From a virus: DNA of 25,185 bases. The stretch lies in IMG/VR virus record IMGVR_UViG_3300032605_000132, positions 1-25,185 of that record. One strand, 5' to 3'. A model generated the notes under the pieces. It was not told the DNA's origin. It saw nothing but the letters and a program-made list of their open reading frames with translations, and ran no database searches. Positions 1-9,500 of this stretch are shown one piece after another (within the stretch, counting starts at the first letter, position 1; each line of letters opens with the position of its first letter). The position numbers and the translations under genes are program-made.

Positions 1-30
1 CTCGGTCCCTTCGATGTGTGGAGACGCCCC

Positions 31-651
31 GTGGCCAGCACCCCCCTTAACCTCTCTACGCAGCTCAACGCCGTCAATGCCATGCTGGCCTCCACAGGCG
101 AGGCTCCTCTTCAAAGTCTTGCACCTGGGCAAAGTTCCCTGGCGGATAAGGCGGTGATGGCGCTGGCAGAGGCGAGCCGGTCCATCCAGGTGGTGGGCTG
201 GAGCTGGAACAAGGAGACGAACTGGCAGCTTGAGGCTGATGACCAAGGCAACGCTGTCCTCCCTGCGAACGCGATCCGGGTCACCCGCGTCTACTCCTCC
301 AATGGCGACATCCTGGTGCAGCGGGGGGGGCGCCTATACAATCGCACCCAGCAGACGTACACCTTCGGGACCTCCACTAACCCGGCTCCTCAGGTGGACA
401 TGGTGGTGTACCTTGAATGGGACGATCTGCCGGAGGGCGCCAAGCAGCCGATATTCTACCTGGCCACCCGCCGCTTCCAGCTCCGCGAACTCACCTCCAC
501 GGCGATCGATGCAGGGGTGAAGGAAGACTATGATGGCGCTATCGCGGCTTTGTGGGCTTCGGAGGATGAAGCTGAGACCCCCAACGTCATCACCGATAGC
601 AATGACCTGCAAGGGCTGTTCGGATACGCCCGCCGCCGTCCCTCCTACTGA
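31..651 (+). CDS. Tail tubular protein A (T7 gp11-like)
   Basis: This is the tail-tube gatekeeper or adaptor protein of T7-like podoviruses, which joins the portal to the nozzle. The N-terminal stretch LNAVNAMLASTGEAPLQSL matches the T7 gp11 pattern (AVN-IL-SIGE-PV-TL), and the later QVVGWSWN and GGRLYNR segments match gp11's QSRGW and RGGYLYDR. It lies 11 bp before a clear gp12 homologue, as expected for gp11. I chose the GTG at 31 because GGAG lies 7 bp upstream and the protein then begins close to the conserved part. The frame is open to the window's left edge, and an in-frame GTG at 16 is an alternative, so the true start could be slightly further upstream. The identification is firm; only the start is uncertain. 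Confidence 0.88.
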   Translation: MASTPLNLSTQLNAVNAMLASTGEAPLQSLAPGQSSLADKAVMALAEASRSIQVVGWSWNKETNWQLEADDQGNAVLPANAIRVTRVYSSNGDILVQRGGRLYNRTQQTYTFGTSTNPAPQVDMVVYLEWDDLPEGAKQPIFYLATRRFQLRELTSTAIDAGVKEDYDGAIAALWASEDEAETPNVITDSNDLQGLFGYARRRPSY

Positions 652-662
652 GTACCTCCCCG

Positions 663-3200
663 ATGGCACACGTTGACGCATACGTAGACGCTCCCTATCA
701 GGGGGTCTCCCAGGCGCCTGTCCAGGTCCGCCTTCCCACCCAAGCAGAGGTGATCGAAGACTGGCTCGTTACGGTGCCCGCAGGGGCCCAGGTCCGCCCG
801 GCTTTCCAGTTCCAGGCAGCCCTCCAGGGTATCACCACCGACAACTTCGCCTATGAGTTCATCAACAAGAGCGGACTGGGCAAGTTCATCCTCACGCTGT
901 CCCTGGAGGCGGGGGCGGTGGTTCCTCGCCTGTACAGTCTGAGCAGTGTCCTGCCCGGAGCCAACGTGGCGGACAGCCCCCTGGCGCCCCTGTCAGTGAC
1001 CATCTCCTCGGCAGCCCAGGCGTATCTCAATTCTGGCGCTGTCTCTCCGGACAACGATTTGCGGCTGCTGACTGTGGAGGATTACACCTTCATCCTCAAT
1101 CGCAACAAGGTCACCGCGAACGGCTCCGCCACCTCCGCCGCCCGCCCCTATGAAGCCATGCTCTGGCTCAAGTCGGGGGCCTATGGGCGCAGCTACACGG
1201 TTACGGTGACCCCTGATACGGGCACCCCTGTGACGGCCTCGATCCTAACGCCCAATGGTGCCACCGCCCCGGATAGTCCCTGGGTGGATACCTCGATCAT
1301 GGCAGGCGCCCTATACTCGGGCAGCTATACGACGCTCGATGGGGCTAGCGTAGGGGGCAGTGCTCTCAGCTCCCTGGCCTCGCAGGGCTTCACGGTCACC
1401 CACTTCCTGGACACCATCTACATCTCCCACCCCACAAAGAACTTCTCCGTGGATGTCTCAGACGGGCAGGCGGGGTTGGCGATGGTGGTGGCGAAGGATA
1501 CGGTGGGCACGGTATCGAACCTCCCAGGCCGGTGCCCCGTCAATGGCTTTACCATCAAGGTCAACCAGAACACAGCCACCCCCGACGATGACTTCTACAT
1601 GAAGTTCGTATCCGGGCCTGACAAGGGCCTGGGCGCGGGGACCTGGACGGAGTGCATCGCTCCCGGTACCAACCTCGGGCTGGACCCTAACACGCTCCCT
1701 GTGGCGCTGGTCTACGAGGAGCTGACTTCCACCTGGGTGCTCGATGTGGCAGCCTGGGAGGGTCGATTCGTGGGGGATGTCACCTTGGCTCCCGATCCTG
1801 GGTTCATCGGTCAGGCCCTCCGGGACATCACGTTCTGGAAGGGCCGCATAGGGCTATTGTACCCTGAGGGCATCCGGCTCTCCTCCAGTCAGAGCCCCTT
1901 CCGCTTCTACCCCCAGACACTCACCTCGGTGCTGGACAGCGATGCCCTGGAGATTATTAACCCCCTGGAGCTGCAAGCCAACTTCCAGTACGCTGTGGCC
2001 TTCAAGACCCGGCTGTTGCTGTGGGGGTCGGTGGCCCAGGCCCAGGTGACTGTCTCCCAGGGAGCCCTGACCCCACTGACGGCCCAGATCGATCCATTTG
2101 CGTACTACGAGTTCGAGCCCCTCGTGCGCCCCCAGAAGTGCAACGATCGGGTCTACTTCACGGCACCGCGTGGGACCACCGCCTCGGCTGTCTTTGAGAT
2201 GGAAATCATCGTCTACTTCACCCCAGAGCTGGCCTCAGGGGATGACCTGTCGGTGTCGATCCCCACCTATCTCCCGGCCTCGATCAACCGCGTGGCTACC
2301 TGCCCGGTCAACTACACCACGGTGTACACCACTTCCGGGTCCAGCAAGCTCCAGGTCCACAGCTACCGCTATGCCAACAAGCAGCGGGTGCAGAACGCCT
2401 TCGTCAACTGGAACCTCCCACAGGACACTGTGGCGTGCGGAGTATTCTTTGACAATACAAGGCTCTACACCTTTGGGCGCCGTGATGGGGTGTGCTACCT
2501 CTTCCTCACCGACATTGCCGATGGCCTGGTGGACCCCAACAGCACCTTCCACACACGGATGAACTTCCGGGTCCCCTCTGCGGATACCACCCGCGTCTAC
2601 AACTCCAGCACGGGGATCACCACAGTCACCCTGCCCTATAACCCTCACTCGGAGCCCCTGGTGCAGGTCACTGGCGCGGGGGGTGTGGGGGGCCCTGTCA
2701 TTGGGGGCTCGCCTCTGCCAGCCTACGAGGGCACCCGTGCGACGGTCCTGTCCTGGACGCCCACTGACGGGATCATCACCTTGGAGGGCGACTGGACGCA
2801 GGTGGACTTGCTGATCGGGGAAAGCATCACCAGCAACAAGGTGGTCCTCAGCCAGATATTCTACCGGGATCAGCAGGGCAAGCCCTCGCGGTCGGGGAGG
2901 CTGGTGGTCAAGAAGCTGAGGCTGGAGTTGTCCGAAACGGCGTATCTCCAGTGCCAGGTGCAGCTCGGCGGGCGGGAGCCCTACACGTACACCTTCGAGG
3001 CATCCTTGTGGGACCTGCCAGGCTCAGACTACAACAAGGTCAACCTCTACACGGGGGCCTGGGTGGTACCTGTGGGCGGAGACTCCTCGGAAGTGACAAT
3101 TACCCTCTTGACGGACCAAGCGCTTCCGGCCAAGGTGCTCGGGTACACCTGGGAAGGTGAGGTCAATCCGAAGGCTCAAAGGATGCAATCTCCGTCATGA
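663..3200 (+). CDS. Tail tubular protein B / tail nozzle (T7 gp12-like)
   Basis: This 845-aa protein forms the tail nozzle; T7 gp12 is 794 aa. Early landmarks match the family: an N-terminal YQGVSQAPVQVRLPTQAE segment corresponding to the gp12 'GGISQQPD..R.P.Q' start, and DLRLLTVEDYTFILNRN (about residues 137-153), nearly the T7 gp12 hallmark DLRMVTVADYTFIVNRN. The rest is beta-rich and low in Cys, as expected for a virion protein. No strong Shine-Dalgarno is visible before the ATG. Its last bases overlap the next gene's start (ATGA at 3197-3200), which suggests translational coupling. The strict late-gene order supports the call. Confidence 0.95.
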   Translation: MAHVDAYVDAPYQGVSQAPVQVRLPTQAEVIEDWLVTVPAGAQVRPAFQFQAALQGITTDNFAYEFINKSGLGKFILTLSLEAGAVVPRLYSLSSVLPGANVADSPLAPLSVTISSAAQAYLNSGAVSPDNDLRLLTVEDYTFILNRNKVTANGSATSAARPYEAMLWLKSGAYGRSYTVTVTPDTGTPVTASILTPNGATAPDSPWVDTSIMAGALYSGSYTTLDGASVGGSALSSLASQGFTVTHFLDTIYISHPTKNFSVDVSDGQAGLAMVVAKDTVGTVSNLPGRCPVNGFTIKVNQNTATPDDDFYMKFVSGPDKGLGAGTWTECIAPGTNLGLDPNTLPVALVYEELTSTWVLDVAAWEGRFVGDVTLAPDPGFIGQALRDITFWKGRIGLLYPEGIRLSSSQSPFRFYPQTLTSVLDSDALEIINPLELQANFQYAVAFKTRLLLWGSVAQAQVTVSQGALTPLTAQIDPFAYYEFEPLVRPQKCNDRVYFTAPRGTTASAVFEMEIIVYFTPELASGDDLSVSIPTYLPASINRVATCPVNYTTVYTTSGSSKLQVHSYRYANKQRVQNAFVNWNLPQDTVACGVFFDNTRLYTFGRRDGVCYLFLTDIADGLVDPNSTFHTRMNFRVPSADTTRVYNSSTGITTVTLPYNPHSEPLVQVTGAGGVGGPVIGGSPLPAYEGTRATVLSWTPTDGIITLEGDWTQVDLLIGESITSNKVVLSQIFYRDQQGKPSRSGRLVVKKLRLELSETAYLQCQVQLGGREPYTYTFEASLWDLPGSDYNKVNLYTGAWVVPVGGDSSEVTITLLTDQALPAKVLGYTWEGEVNPKAQRMQSPS

Positions 3201-3664
3201 CACAGTTGTATCCCCAGAAGTTCACCCATGAGGATGCCGAGGCGCTGGCTCCCATCATGCGCCAGGCGGACATCCGCGACCTGATCGTCCATCAGTCCTC
3301 TCCCAGGGATGCGCTGTTGCAGGTCTTCAATGAGGGAGGGGAAGCGTGGTCAGTTCACTCTGGGCGTGGAATCATTGGGGCTGGAGGGTGGACGCAGCGG
3401 GGGATCGTGTGGTCGCTCTGGGCGGACCTAACCTTCGAGGAGTCCAAGGCGTTAATGCGGACAGTGGTGCCGTGGGCCAGGATTATTGCGATCAGGGCGA
3501 AGCGGCCTCTATCGAATGTCTTCGTCAAGGGCAACCACCAGACGGAGCACTTCCTCCTAGCCACGCGGTGTGTCACCACCTTTCCCCAAGCTGAAATACT
3601 CCATGAGGGGCGGACGTACATCCCCTTCATGCTCAAGCCAATAGAGGACATGCCCCATGTGTGA
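3197..3664 (+). CDS. T7 gp13-like internal virion / assembly protein
   Basis: This 155-aa protein lies between the gp12-like and gp14-like genes, the T7 gp13 position, and has the family's usual size (T7 gp13 is 138 aa). Family-like features are an N-terminal segment with DAEALAPIMRQADIRDL, a central GGWTQRGIVWSLWADLTFEE and a basic C-terminal half (SNVFVKGNHQTEHFLLATR). The overall pattern resembles a degenerate GNAT-type fold, as proposed for this family, but no acetyl-CoA loop is clear, so catalytic activity is not implied. The start overlaps the gp12 stop by ATGA and the end overlaps the gp14-like start by 8 nt. In T7, gp13 is needed for virion assembly. Confidence 0.82.
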   Translation: MTQLYPQKFTHEDAEALAPIMRQADIRDLIVHQSSPRDALLQVFNEGGEAWSVHSGRGIIGAGGWTQRGIVWSLWADLTFEESKALMRTVVPWARIIAIRAKRPLSNVFVKGNHQTEHFLLATRCVTTFPQAEILHEGRTYIPFMLKPIEDMPHV

Positions 3665-4172
3665 CCCCGTATCCCTTGGCATCGCAACGGCGGCGATGGC
3701 TGCAACCCAGTCGGTGGCTTCCTATGTGGGAATGCAGCAGGCCTACTCTGCCAACGTAGAGGCGGCCAACCTGGGCTATGCCAACACCCAGAACTCGCTG
3801 ATGCAGGAGAACCGGCAAGCGGGTGACAAGTTCTCACAGCAGTCTCTGGACAGCGCCATCGCTGCGGCTAAGTCCCAGGGGCAGATCGCCAACGTGGAGA
3901 GCATTCAGGGGGGCGCTTCCTCCTCGGTCATCCAGAATATCAACGCCTCTATGTTCGGCATCGGTCGCCAGACGGCAGCCGAGGGTGCCAACTATGCGGA
4001 CACCCGCGAGCAGATCATGCAGGGGAATGTGGACAGTCAGCTCAAGCGCGAGAGCCAGATCAACAGCGTCCCTCAGGCAAACCCTGTATCGCTGATCCTC
4101 GGTCTGGGCTCCGCAGCCGCCAGTGGCGCGTCCACATATCAAAAGCAAGTCCAGATGGGCGGAGGGTCCTAA
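3657..4172 (+). CDS. T7 gp14-like internal core / DNA-ejection protein
   Basis: This 171-aa protein is in the T7 gp14 position (T7 gp14 is 196 aa). It opens with MCDPVSLGIATAAMAATQSV, the MC-plus-hydrophobic-helix start typical of gp14 homologues. A long helical, Gln/Asn/Ala-rich middle follows (about residues 22-130), then a second small-residue hydrophobic stretch, PVSLILGLGSAAASGAS. In T7, gp14 leaves the capsid first and inserts in the host outer membrane as part of the ejection channel; the two apolar stretches fit that role. AGAGGA lies about 10 nt upstream of the ATG. The gene overlaps the preceding one by 8 nt and is followed after 3 nt by the next core protein. Confidence 0.87.
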   Translation: MCDPVSLGIATAAMAATQSVASYVGMQQAYSANVEAANLGYANTQNSLMQENRQAGDKFSQQSLDSAIAAAKSQGQIANVESIQGGASSSVIQNINASMFGIGRQTAAEGANYADTREQIMQGNVDSQLKRESQINSVPQANPVSLILGLGSAAASGASTYQKQVQMGGGS

Positions 4173-4175
4173 CCG

Positions 4176-6497
4176 ATGGCCGATACAGACAGCCCATTCG
4201 CCGGTAACCAGATGGGCATCCAGGCGGGGCCCGACTTTACCGAGCTGCGCGCTCCCACCACCAACGCTGCTGAGCAGCTTGCCAGCTCCCTTGCCCAGGC
4301 CACTCCGGTGCTCCAGGGGGCGATGGACCAGTACGGGCAGTTCCAGCAACGCAAGATGGCCGAGCAAGCCAAGCGGGACGCCCTTATTACAAATGGGGCA
4401 GGGCTGGCCGATGCGGTGCGGGCGGGCACGATCAAGCCCACTCAGAACCCCTGGTACATGGAAGCTTACCACAGGGAAGCCGCTGCGGTACGCACCAAGT
4501 CGGCCCTCGCTGACCTCCAGGACCAGTCCTCGACGTGGCAGTCCAAGAGCGATCCTGTTGCCTTTCAGAAGCAGTGGAACGAGGAGGTCGGCAAGATCGG
4601 GCAGGGGTTCGCCTCTGATCCGTGGACCCTACAGGGCTTCAACGCTGCGGCCTCTCCGGTCACCTCTCAGGTCATCCAGCAGAACACCGCCGAGAATGTC
4701 CAGCGCATCGAGACCGAGCGGAAGAACAACCTCACCCAGCTCGCTGCGGACGCCCTCTCGGTGAAGCTCCGGGACGGGGCGGGCTATATGACGGCCAATG
4801 ACGCCTACAACGCCCTGACTCCGGCTCGCCAGCAGTGGTACGCTACGGGTGGCAACGACACGGAGTGGCACCAGCTCCTCCAGAACGCAGTCACCTCGGC
4901 GGCCCAGATCAGGCGCGATCCCAACCTCCTCAAGCTCTTGGGCGCCCCGGAGCTGCTGTACGGCCCGAGCAAGGCTGGCGACACGGCGATATATGGCTCA
5001 GGGCTCCTCTCAGGGCCTCTACAGGACCACCCCACGGTGGCCCCCGCTATCCCTACACCCGGCGAGGCTGCACCCGCTCCTGGGGCTCCTGCGGGGCTCA
5101 CCGTGAAGGCCCCTGTGGTGACCAAGCTGCCGATGCCCGTGCAGGGGGCTATCACCTCAGGGTTCGGTCAGCGCACTGCCCCGATCGAGGGCGCCTCCAC
5201 CAACCACAAGGGCATTGACATTGCCGCGCCTGGGGGGACACCCGTCTCGGCCCAGGCCACGGGGAAGGTCGTCTTTGCTGGCAAGGATGGGGGCCTCGGC
5301 AACGCCATCAAGGTGGACTACGGCAACGGGGTGGTGGCCACCTACGGGCACCTGTCGGCGGTGAGTGTCTCCGAGGGAGATGTGGTGGCCGCTGGCCAGG
5401 CTGTGGGTAATGTGGGGCGGACAGGGATTGCTACCGGCAACCACCTCCACTACCAGCTCGAAGTCAACGGCAAGCCGGTGGACCCCCAGACGTTCAACGG
5501 TCAGGTGGGCGGGCACAGTATCCCAACCACCCAGCAGGCGCCCCAGCAGCCCCCCAGCTCAGGCTTCCCCGGTACAGACCGCCCCTACCAGGCGTCCACT
5601 CAGAACCTCCCAGGGAACAACCTGGCGCGGGGACCCTCGCTGCTGGAAATGCCGGGGGTGGCCGGGCAGGCTGACCAGTCGGCGTTCTGGATTACCAGGG
5701 CAGCCGAGGAGGCTCCCATTGCAGCGCTCAATATCCTCAAAGCTCAGAGGGAGTCCCGAGGGTATGCCGCGAGCGATGACCTCGCTCAGCAGTTCGGAAC
5801 GGGGCTCCTGAGTGGCACAGTGTCCCAGGCCCAGATGACGGACTACCTCCACAGCAAGGGCTACTCGGTCCCTGAGATTGGGCTCGCCCTGGGCCAGGTC
5901 CACCAGCAGCTTGTCTCCTCGGTGGGCGTTCAGTCCGCTGTCATGGAGGCCAAGACGCAGGACCCCACCAAGGCCGCTGCGATCCTGGCGCTCACCCGAG
6001 AGGGGGCCACGAATGGGTCCTCCCCTGCGTACTTTGCCAAGGTGGAGTCGGCCCTCAAGAGAGGCGACATCACGGCGGAGGTCGCTACCCAGATGACCCG
6101 AACGGCGATCGATCGGAGCAACACCCAGTTCCAGATGGGGCTGGAGACTGACCGTGACGCCCGCCAGAAACAGGACGATGTGTATCGCATCAAGTTCGAC
6201 AAGTACCGCGAGCTGGAGGATGGCGTCCAGGGGCGCGCCGGAGCGGGGCTGGCCTATATGGGTAAGCTGATTGGTGACCCCCAGATGGCCGCCACCCTCA
6301 CCTCCGATCCGAAGGAACTCGCCAAGCTCAATGCCGTGGGTAAAGCCGCATCGCTGGCCTGGATTGACGCCCACCCGGATGACTTCGATGGGGCCTTGAC
6401 AGCAGCCACAAGAGCGGTCACACAGACGGTTCTGAGCAACCCGATCGTCGCTGCCGGAAGGGCGATGGCCGGTAAGAAGAAACCTCAAGCTAAGTAA
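4176..6497 (+). CDS. Internal core protein (T7 gp15 position) with embedded M23/LytM endopeptidase domain
   Basis: This 773-aa protein is in the gp15 slot (T7 gp15 is 747 aa). Residues 1-250 are helical and Gln/Ala-rich. A Pro/Ala-rich linker (about 290-310) leads to a complete M23 metallopeptidase domain at about 325-440. The zinc and catalytic motifs are intact: H344-x3-D348 (HKGID), YGH with H392, and H-x-H at 423/425 (GNHLHYQL). The C-terminal 330 residues are helical again, as in gp15-like core proteins. M23 enzymes cut peptidoglycan cross-bridges, so this is likely the virion lysin that opens the wall during DNA ejection. In T7 that job belongs to a lytic transglycosylase domain of gp16. 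GGAGG lies upstream of the start. The domain call is firm; gp15 homology outside it is inferred from position, size and composition. Confidence 0.88.
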   Translation: MADTDSPFAGNQMGIQAGPDFTELRAPTTNAAEQLASSLAQATPVLQGAMDQYGQFQQRKMAEQAKRDALITNGAGLADAVRAGTIKPTQNPWYMEAYHREAAAVRTKSALADLQDQSSTWQSKSDPVAFQKQWNEEVGKIGQGFASDPWTLQGFNAAASPVTSQVIQQNTAENVQRIETERKNNLTQLAADALSVKLRDGAGYMTANDAYNALTPARQQWYATGGNDTEWHQLLQNAVTSAAQIRRDPNLLKLLGAPELLYGPSKAGDTAIYGSGLLSGPLQDHPTVAPAIPTPGEAAPAPGAPAGLTVKAPVVTKLPMPVQGAITSGFGQRTAPIEGASTNHKGIDIAAPGGTPVSAQATGKVVFAGKDGGLGNAIKVDYGNGVVATYGHLSAVSVSEGDVVAAGQAVGNVGRTGIATGNHLHYQLEVNGKPVDPQTFNGQVGGHSIPTTQQAPQQPPSSGFPGTDRPYQASTQNLPGNNLARGPSLLEMPGVAGQADQSAFWITRAAEEAPIAALNILKAQRESRGYAASDDLAQQFGTGLLSGTVSQAQMTDYLHSKGYSVPEIGLALGQVHQQLVSSVGVQSAVMEAKTQDPTKAAAILALTREGATNGSSPAYFAKVESALKRGDITAEVATQMTRTAIDRSNTQFQMGLETDRDARQKQDDVYRIKFDKYRELEDGVQGRAGAGLAYMGKLIGDPQMAATLTSDPKELAKLNAVGKAASLAWIDAHPDDFDGALTAATRAVTQTVLSNPIVAAGRAMAGKKKPQAK

Positions 6498-6512
6498 GGC
6501 AGGACCCCGAGG

Positions 6513-9500
6513 ATGGCACTCACGATCGAACAAGCCATGGCCGAGGCCCAGGCACAGAACAACAGCTCCGCCGCTGGCGCTCCCCCCGCCCCTGGGGGTA
6601 GTAGCGATCCAGCCGCTGGGGCCGGTGGAGGGGGTATGCCCGCAGCGCCATCCCCGCAGGATGCCTCCTCCACTGCTGCCCCTGCCGAGGGGGCCCTGGG
6701 TTCTGCCGTGAGTGGTGCCACCGACATGGCCTCTTTCGGGCTCATGGACGAACTCTCTGCCGGGCTGGAAACTCTGGGGGTCCCTGGTGGGGCCGGTAAA
6801 GCCGTGGGCTGGACTGATCCCAACGGGTGGGGCGGAGCCTATGCAGCTAACCTCGCTGCGGAACGTGCCCAGATGGAAGCCGACAAGGCCCAGCACCCGT
6901 ATGCCTTCTTTGGGGGTGGCGCTGCGGGCGCTCTCCTGATGCCGGTCAAGGCGGGGATGCAGGGGGGCATCGGTTCGTTTGTCCGCGCAGGGGCCCTCCA
7001 GGGTGGCCTCTATGGGGCGGGCAGCGGGACCACCCTGGAGAACCGCGCCGAGGGAGGTGCTACAGGGGCAGTCATTGGTGGGGCCACCGCAGGGGTCCTC
7101 GGCAGGCTCACCCAGCTCATCAGCCCCCGCCTGGCCAACCTCTTCGGGCGCACTGGTGGGGAAGTCGCTCAGGAAGCCGATGCCGGTGCTCAAGAGCTGA
7201 CAACCTCCAAGCCCACCATCCTGGGGTCCACCACGGACGGCCAGCCCATCCTCGCCATGCACGCTGCCGAAGCGGTGGAGACAGGTGCGGGTGAAACCGA
7301 ACAGATCGTCCTGCCTGGGTTCGAGGAAGCTGACCTCGCCAACGCGGGAGAGAACGGGCGGGCTGACCTTGGCGCGACTGCCTCCACGGGGACTGCCACC
7401 CGCCAAGCCCTGGATGCTTTCCAGACGGACATGGAGAACGCCCTGGCCAAGGGTCGCCCTGCTGCGGACATCACCTGGGAGAGCGATCCTGCCCTGGCTG
7501 CGAAGCTGGGGGAGTGGCGCCTAGGGAATATGTCTGACAGCGACGTTGCGGTGGCCACTGCCAAGGCCCTGACGAATGTGATGGCTGGGCGGCCTCCCCT
7601 GACGGACCCCGAGCTGTATTCCAAGGCGGGCACCATTCTGACCTACCTGGGCGACGATGCCGAGCAGGCTATGGCTGTGGGCAAAGAGCTGGCGGCCAAC
7701 CCCGAGCACGCCCCTGTGGGAGCCATGGTGTTCAAGACGCTGTGGAGCCGGGCTGCGGATGAAATCCATGAGATGTACCTGTCTGGGGTCGATTGGGCCA
7801 CCGCTTCGGATGACCTTCTCAAGGAAGCCGGGCAGCGCATCTACAACCTGATGAGCCTCCAGCAGTTCAACAACCAGGTCAAGACAGGGTGGGGACGCCT
7901 GGGGCGTGTCCTCCAGCTCCCCAACGTGGATGACTACTTCGCCAGGATCGAAGCCGGTGGGGAAGCCGAAGCGGGCGGCGTGGGGATCGAGGAAGCCAAC
8001 CCCGGCCAGCCTGCCCCTTTGCCGAGTTCCCGCGATGGCTTCGATGCCTTCTTCCAGAAATGGGCAATGACCGGAGGTGATCCCAAGGCAATCGCCGCTT
8101 TGCTGGACGATAAGCTCGCAGGATACATTCCCTCGCCGTGGGATTACGCCAAGAAGTCCGTGTCGAATTTCTTTATGGGCAATATCCTCTCGGCACCGAA
8201 GACATTTGCCAAAGAGCTGGCTTTCCCGAACATTACCTTGGGATTGCACACTGTGGCGCGGTCATTAGGGGCGGCTGCGGCCTCCCTCGATCCTACCGTC
8301 TCGGCTGAGCAGCGGCAGGCCATGTGGATGGTCGCCCAGAACGCCTCCAAGGCCTACTTCACCAACTTCGGGCAAATCCAGGTGTACGCCAAGCAGGCGC
8401 TCCTGGCAGCCCAGGTCGATCGGTCGCTGATCGGGGGTACCTCTGAGGATGCCTCTGCGTATGCCCGCCAGTTTACCTCACTGGGCCCCATCACGCCCCG
8501 GATGATGCAGACGCTTGGGGTCGATCCGGCACAGGCTGGCTCGATGGGGTACACTCTGGGCAATGCCCTAAACTTCCTCCCCCGCACCGTCACCATGCCT
8601 CTCCACAGTGGGATGGCCGAGTTCACACAGAACCTCCTCTATGGCAACGAGGTGCGCCTTAACGCCATGGTCCAGGCCGCCCAGCAGGGTCTCGAAGGGG
8701 ATGCCGCTGACGCCTATGTGACGAATGCGGTAGGCAAGGCGTGGTCCGACACGGGGAAGGCTCAGAACTCGGCCCTCCTCGACCAGGCTCAGCGCCTCAA
8801 TATGTTCCGCACCCCAGGGGAACCTGGTTCGGGCCTCCGCAAGGTGTCCGATCTTATCAACGAGCTGCGGGGCTCCAGCCCTGTCATCCGCTTCCTGCTA
8901 CCCATCTACAACGTCTCAGCCAACTCCCTGGCCGAGGTGCTCCGCGCCATCCCGTTCGCCTCGAAGGTCCCCGGTGTGGGCGCCCTCTGGCACAACACTG
9001 CACAGGAGCTGTCAGGGGAGCTGGGGCCGGTTCGCCAGGCTGACGCCTACGGGCGCACGCTGCTGGGTGGCATGTTCCTGATGGCCGGGGAGGCGTTGAA
9101 CCGCACGGGGTCCCTGACGGGGGCAGCCCCCACCAATCCCAAGGATCGGGAAGCCTGGGAAGGCCGGGGCAGTGACGGCTCGGTGCGTATCCCCTATGCC
9201 CTCAAGGTGGGTGACAATTGGGTGGCCCTGAATGAGATACCTATGCTCGGCGGCCTGATGAGCATCCCTGCCACCATCCGCGATGTCACCCAGTACCACC
9301 CCGATGACAATGTACACCAGAATGCCGTCCTAGCGGGCGCTGGGGCCCTTGCGCAGTGGTTCCTGGACCGGAGTGCCATGAAGACTGCCGCTGAGGTCCT
9401 GAGCCTCGGGAGCGATCCTACGGCGGGTATTGGCAAGGTGGTCAATCAGGTTACCTCCGGGGTAGCCTCGGGCATGATCCCCTTCTCCGGCGCCATCCGG

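Noticed and set aside
4123-4764. 213-codon forward frame inside the gp15-position gene
   Set aside because: It is out of frame with the M23-containing gene, Arg/Ser/Pro-rich as expected of a shifted reading, and lacks a ribosome site.
5559-7406. 615-codon open frame on the reverse strand across the two core protein genes
   Set aside because: It lies opposite two well-supported + strand genes. Its product is Gly/Arg/His-rich with no domain, and long antisense frames are common in GC-rich DNA.
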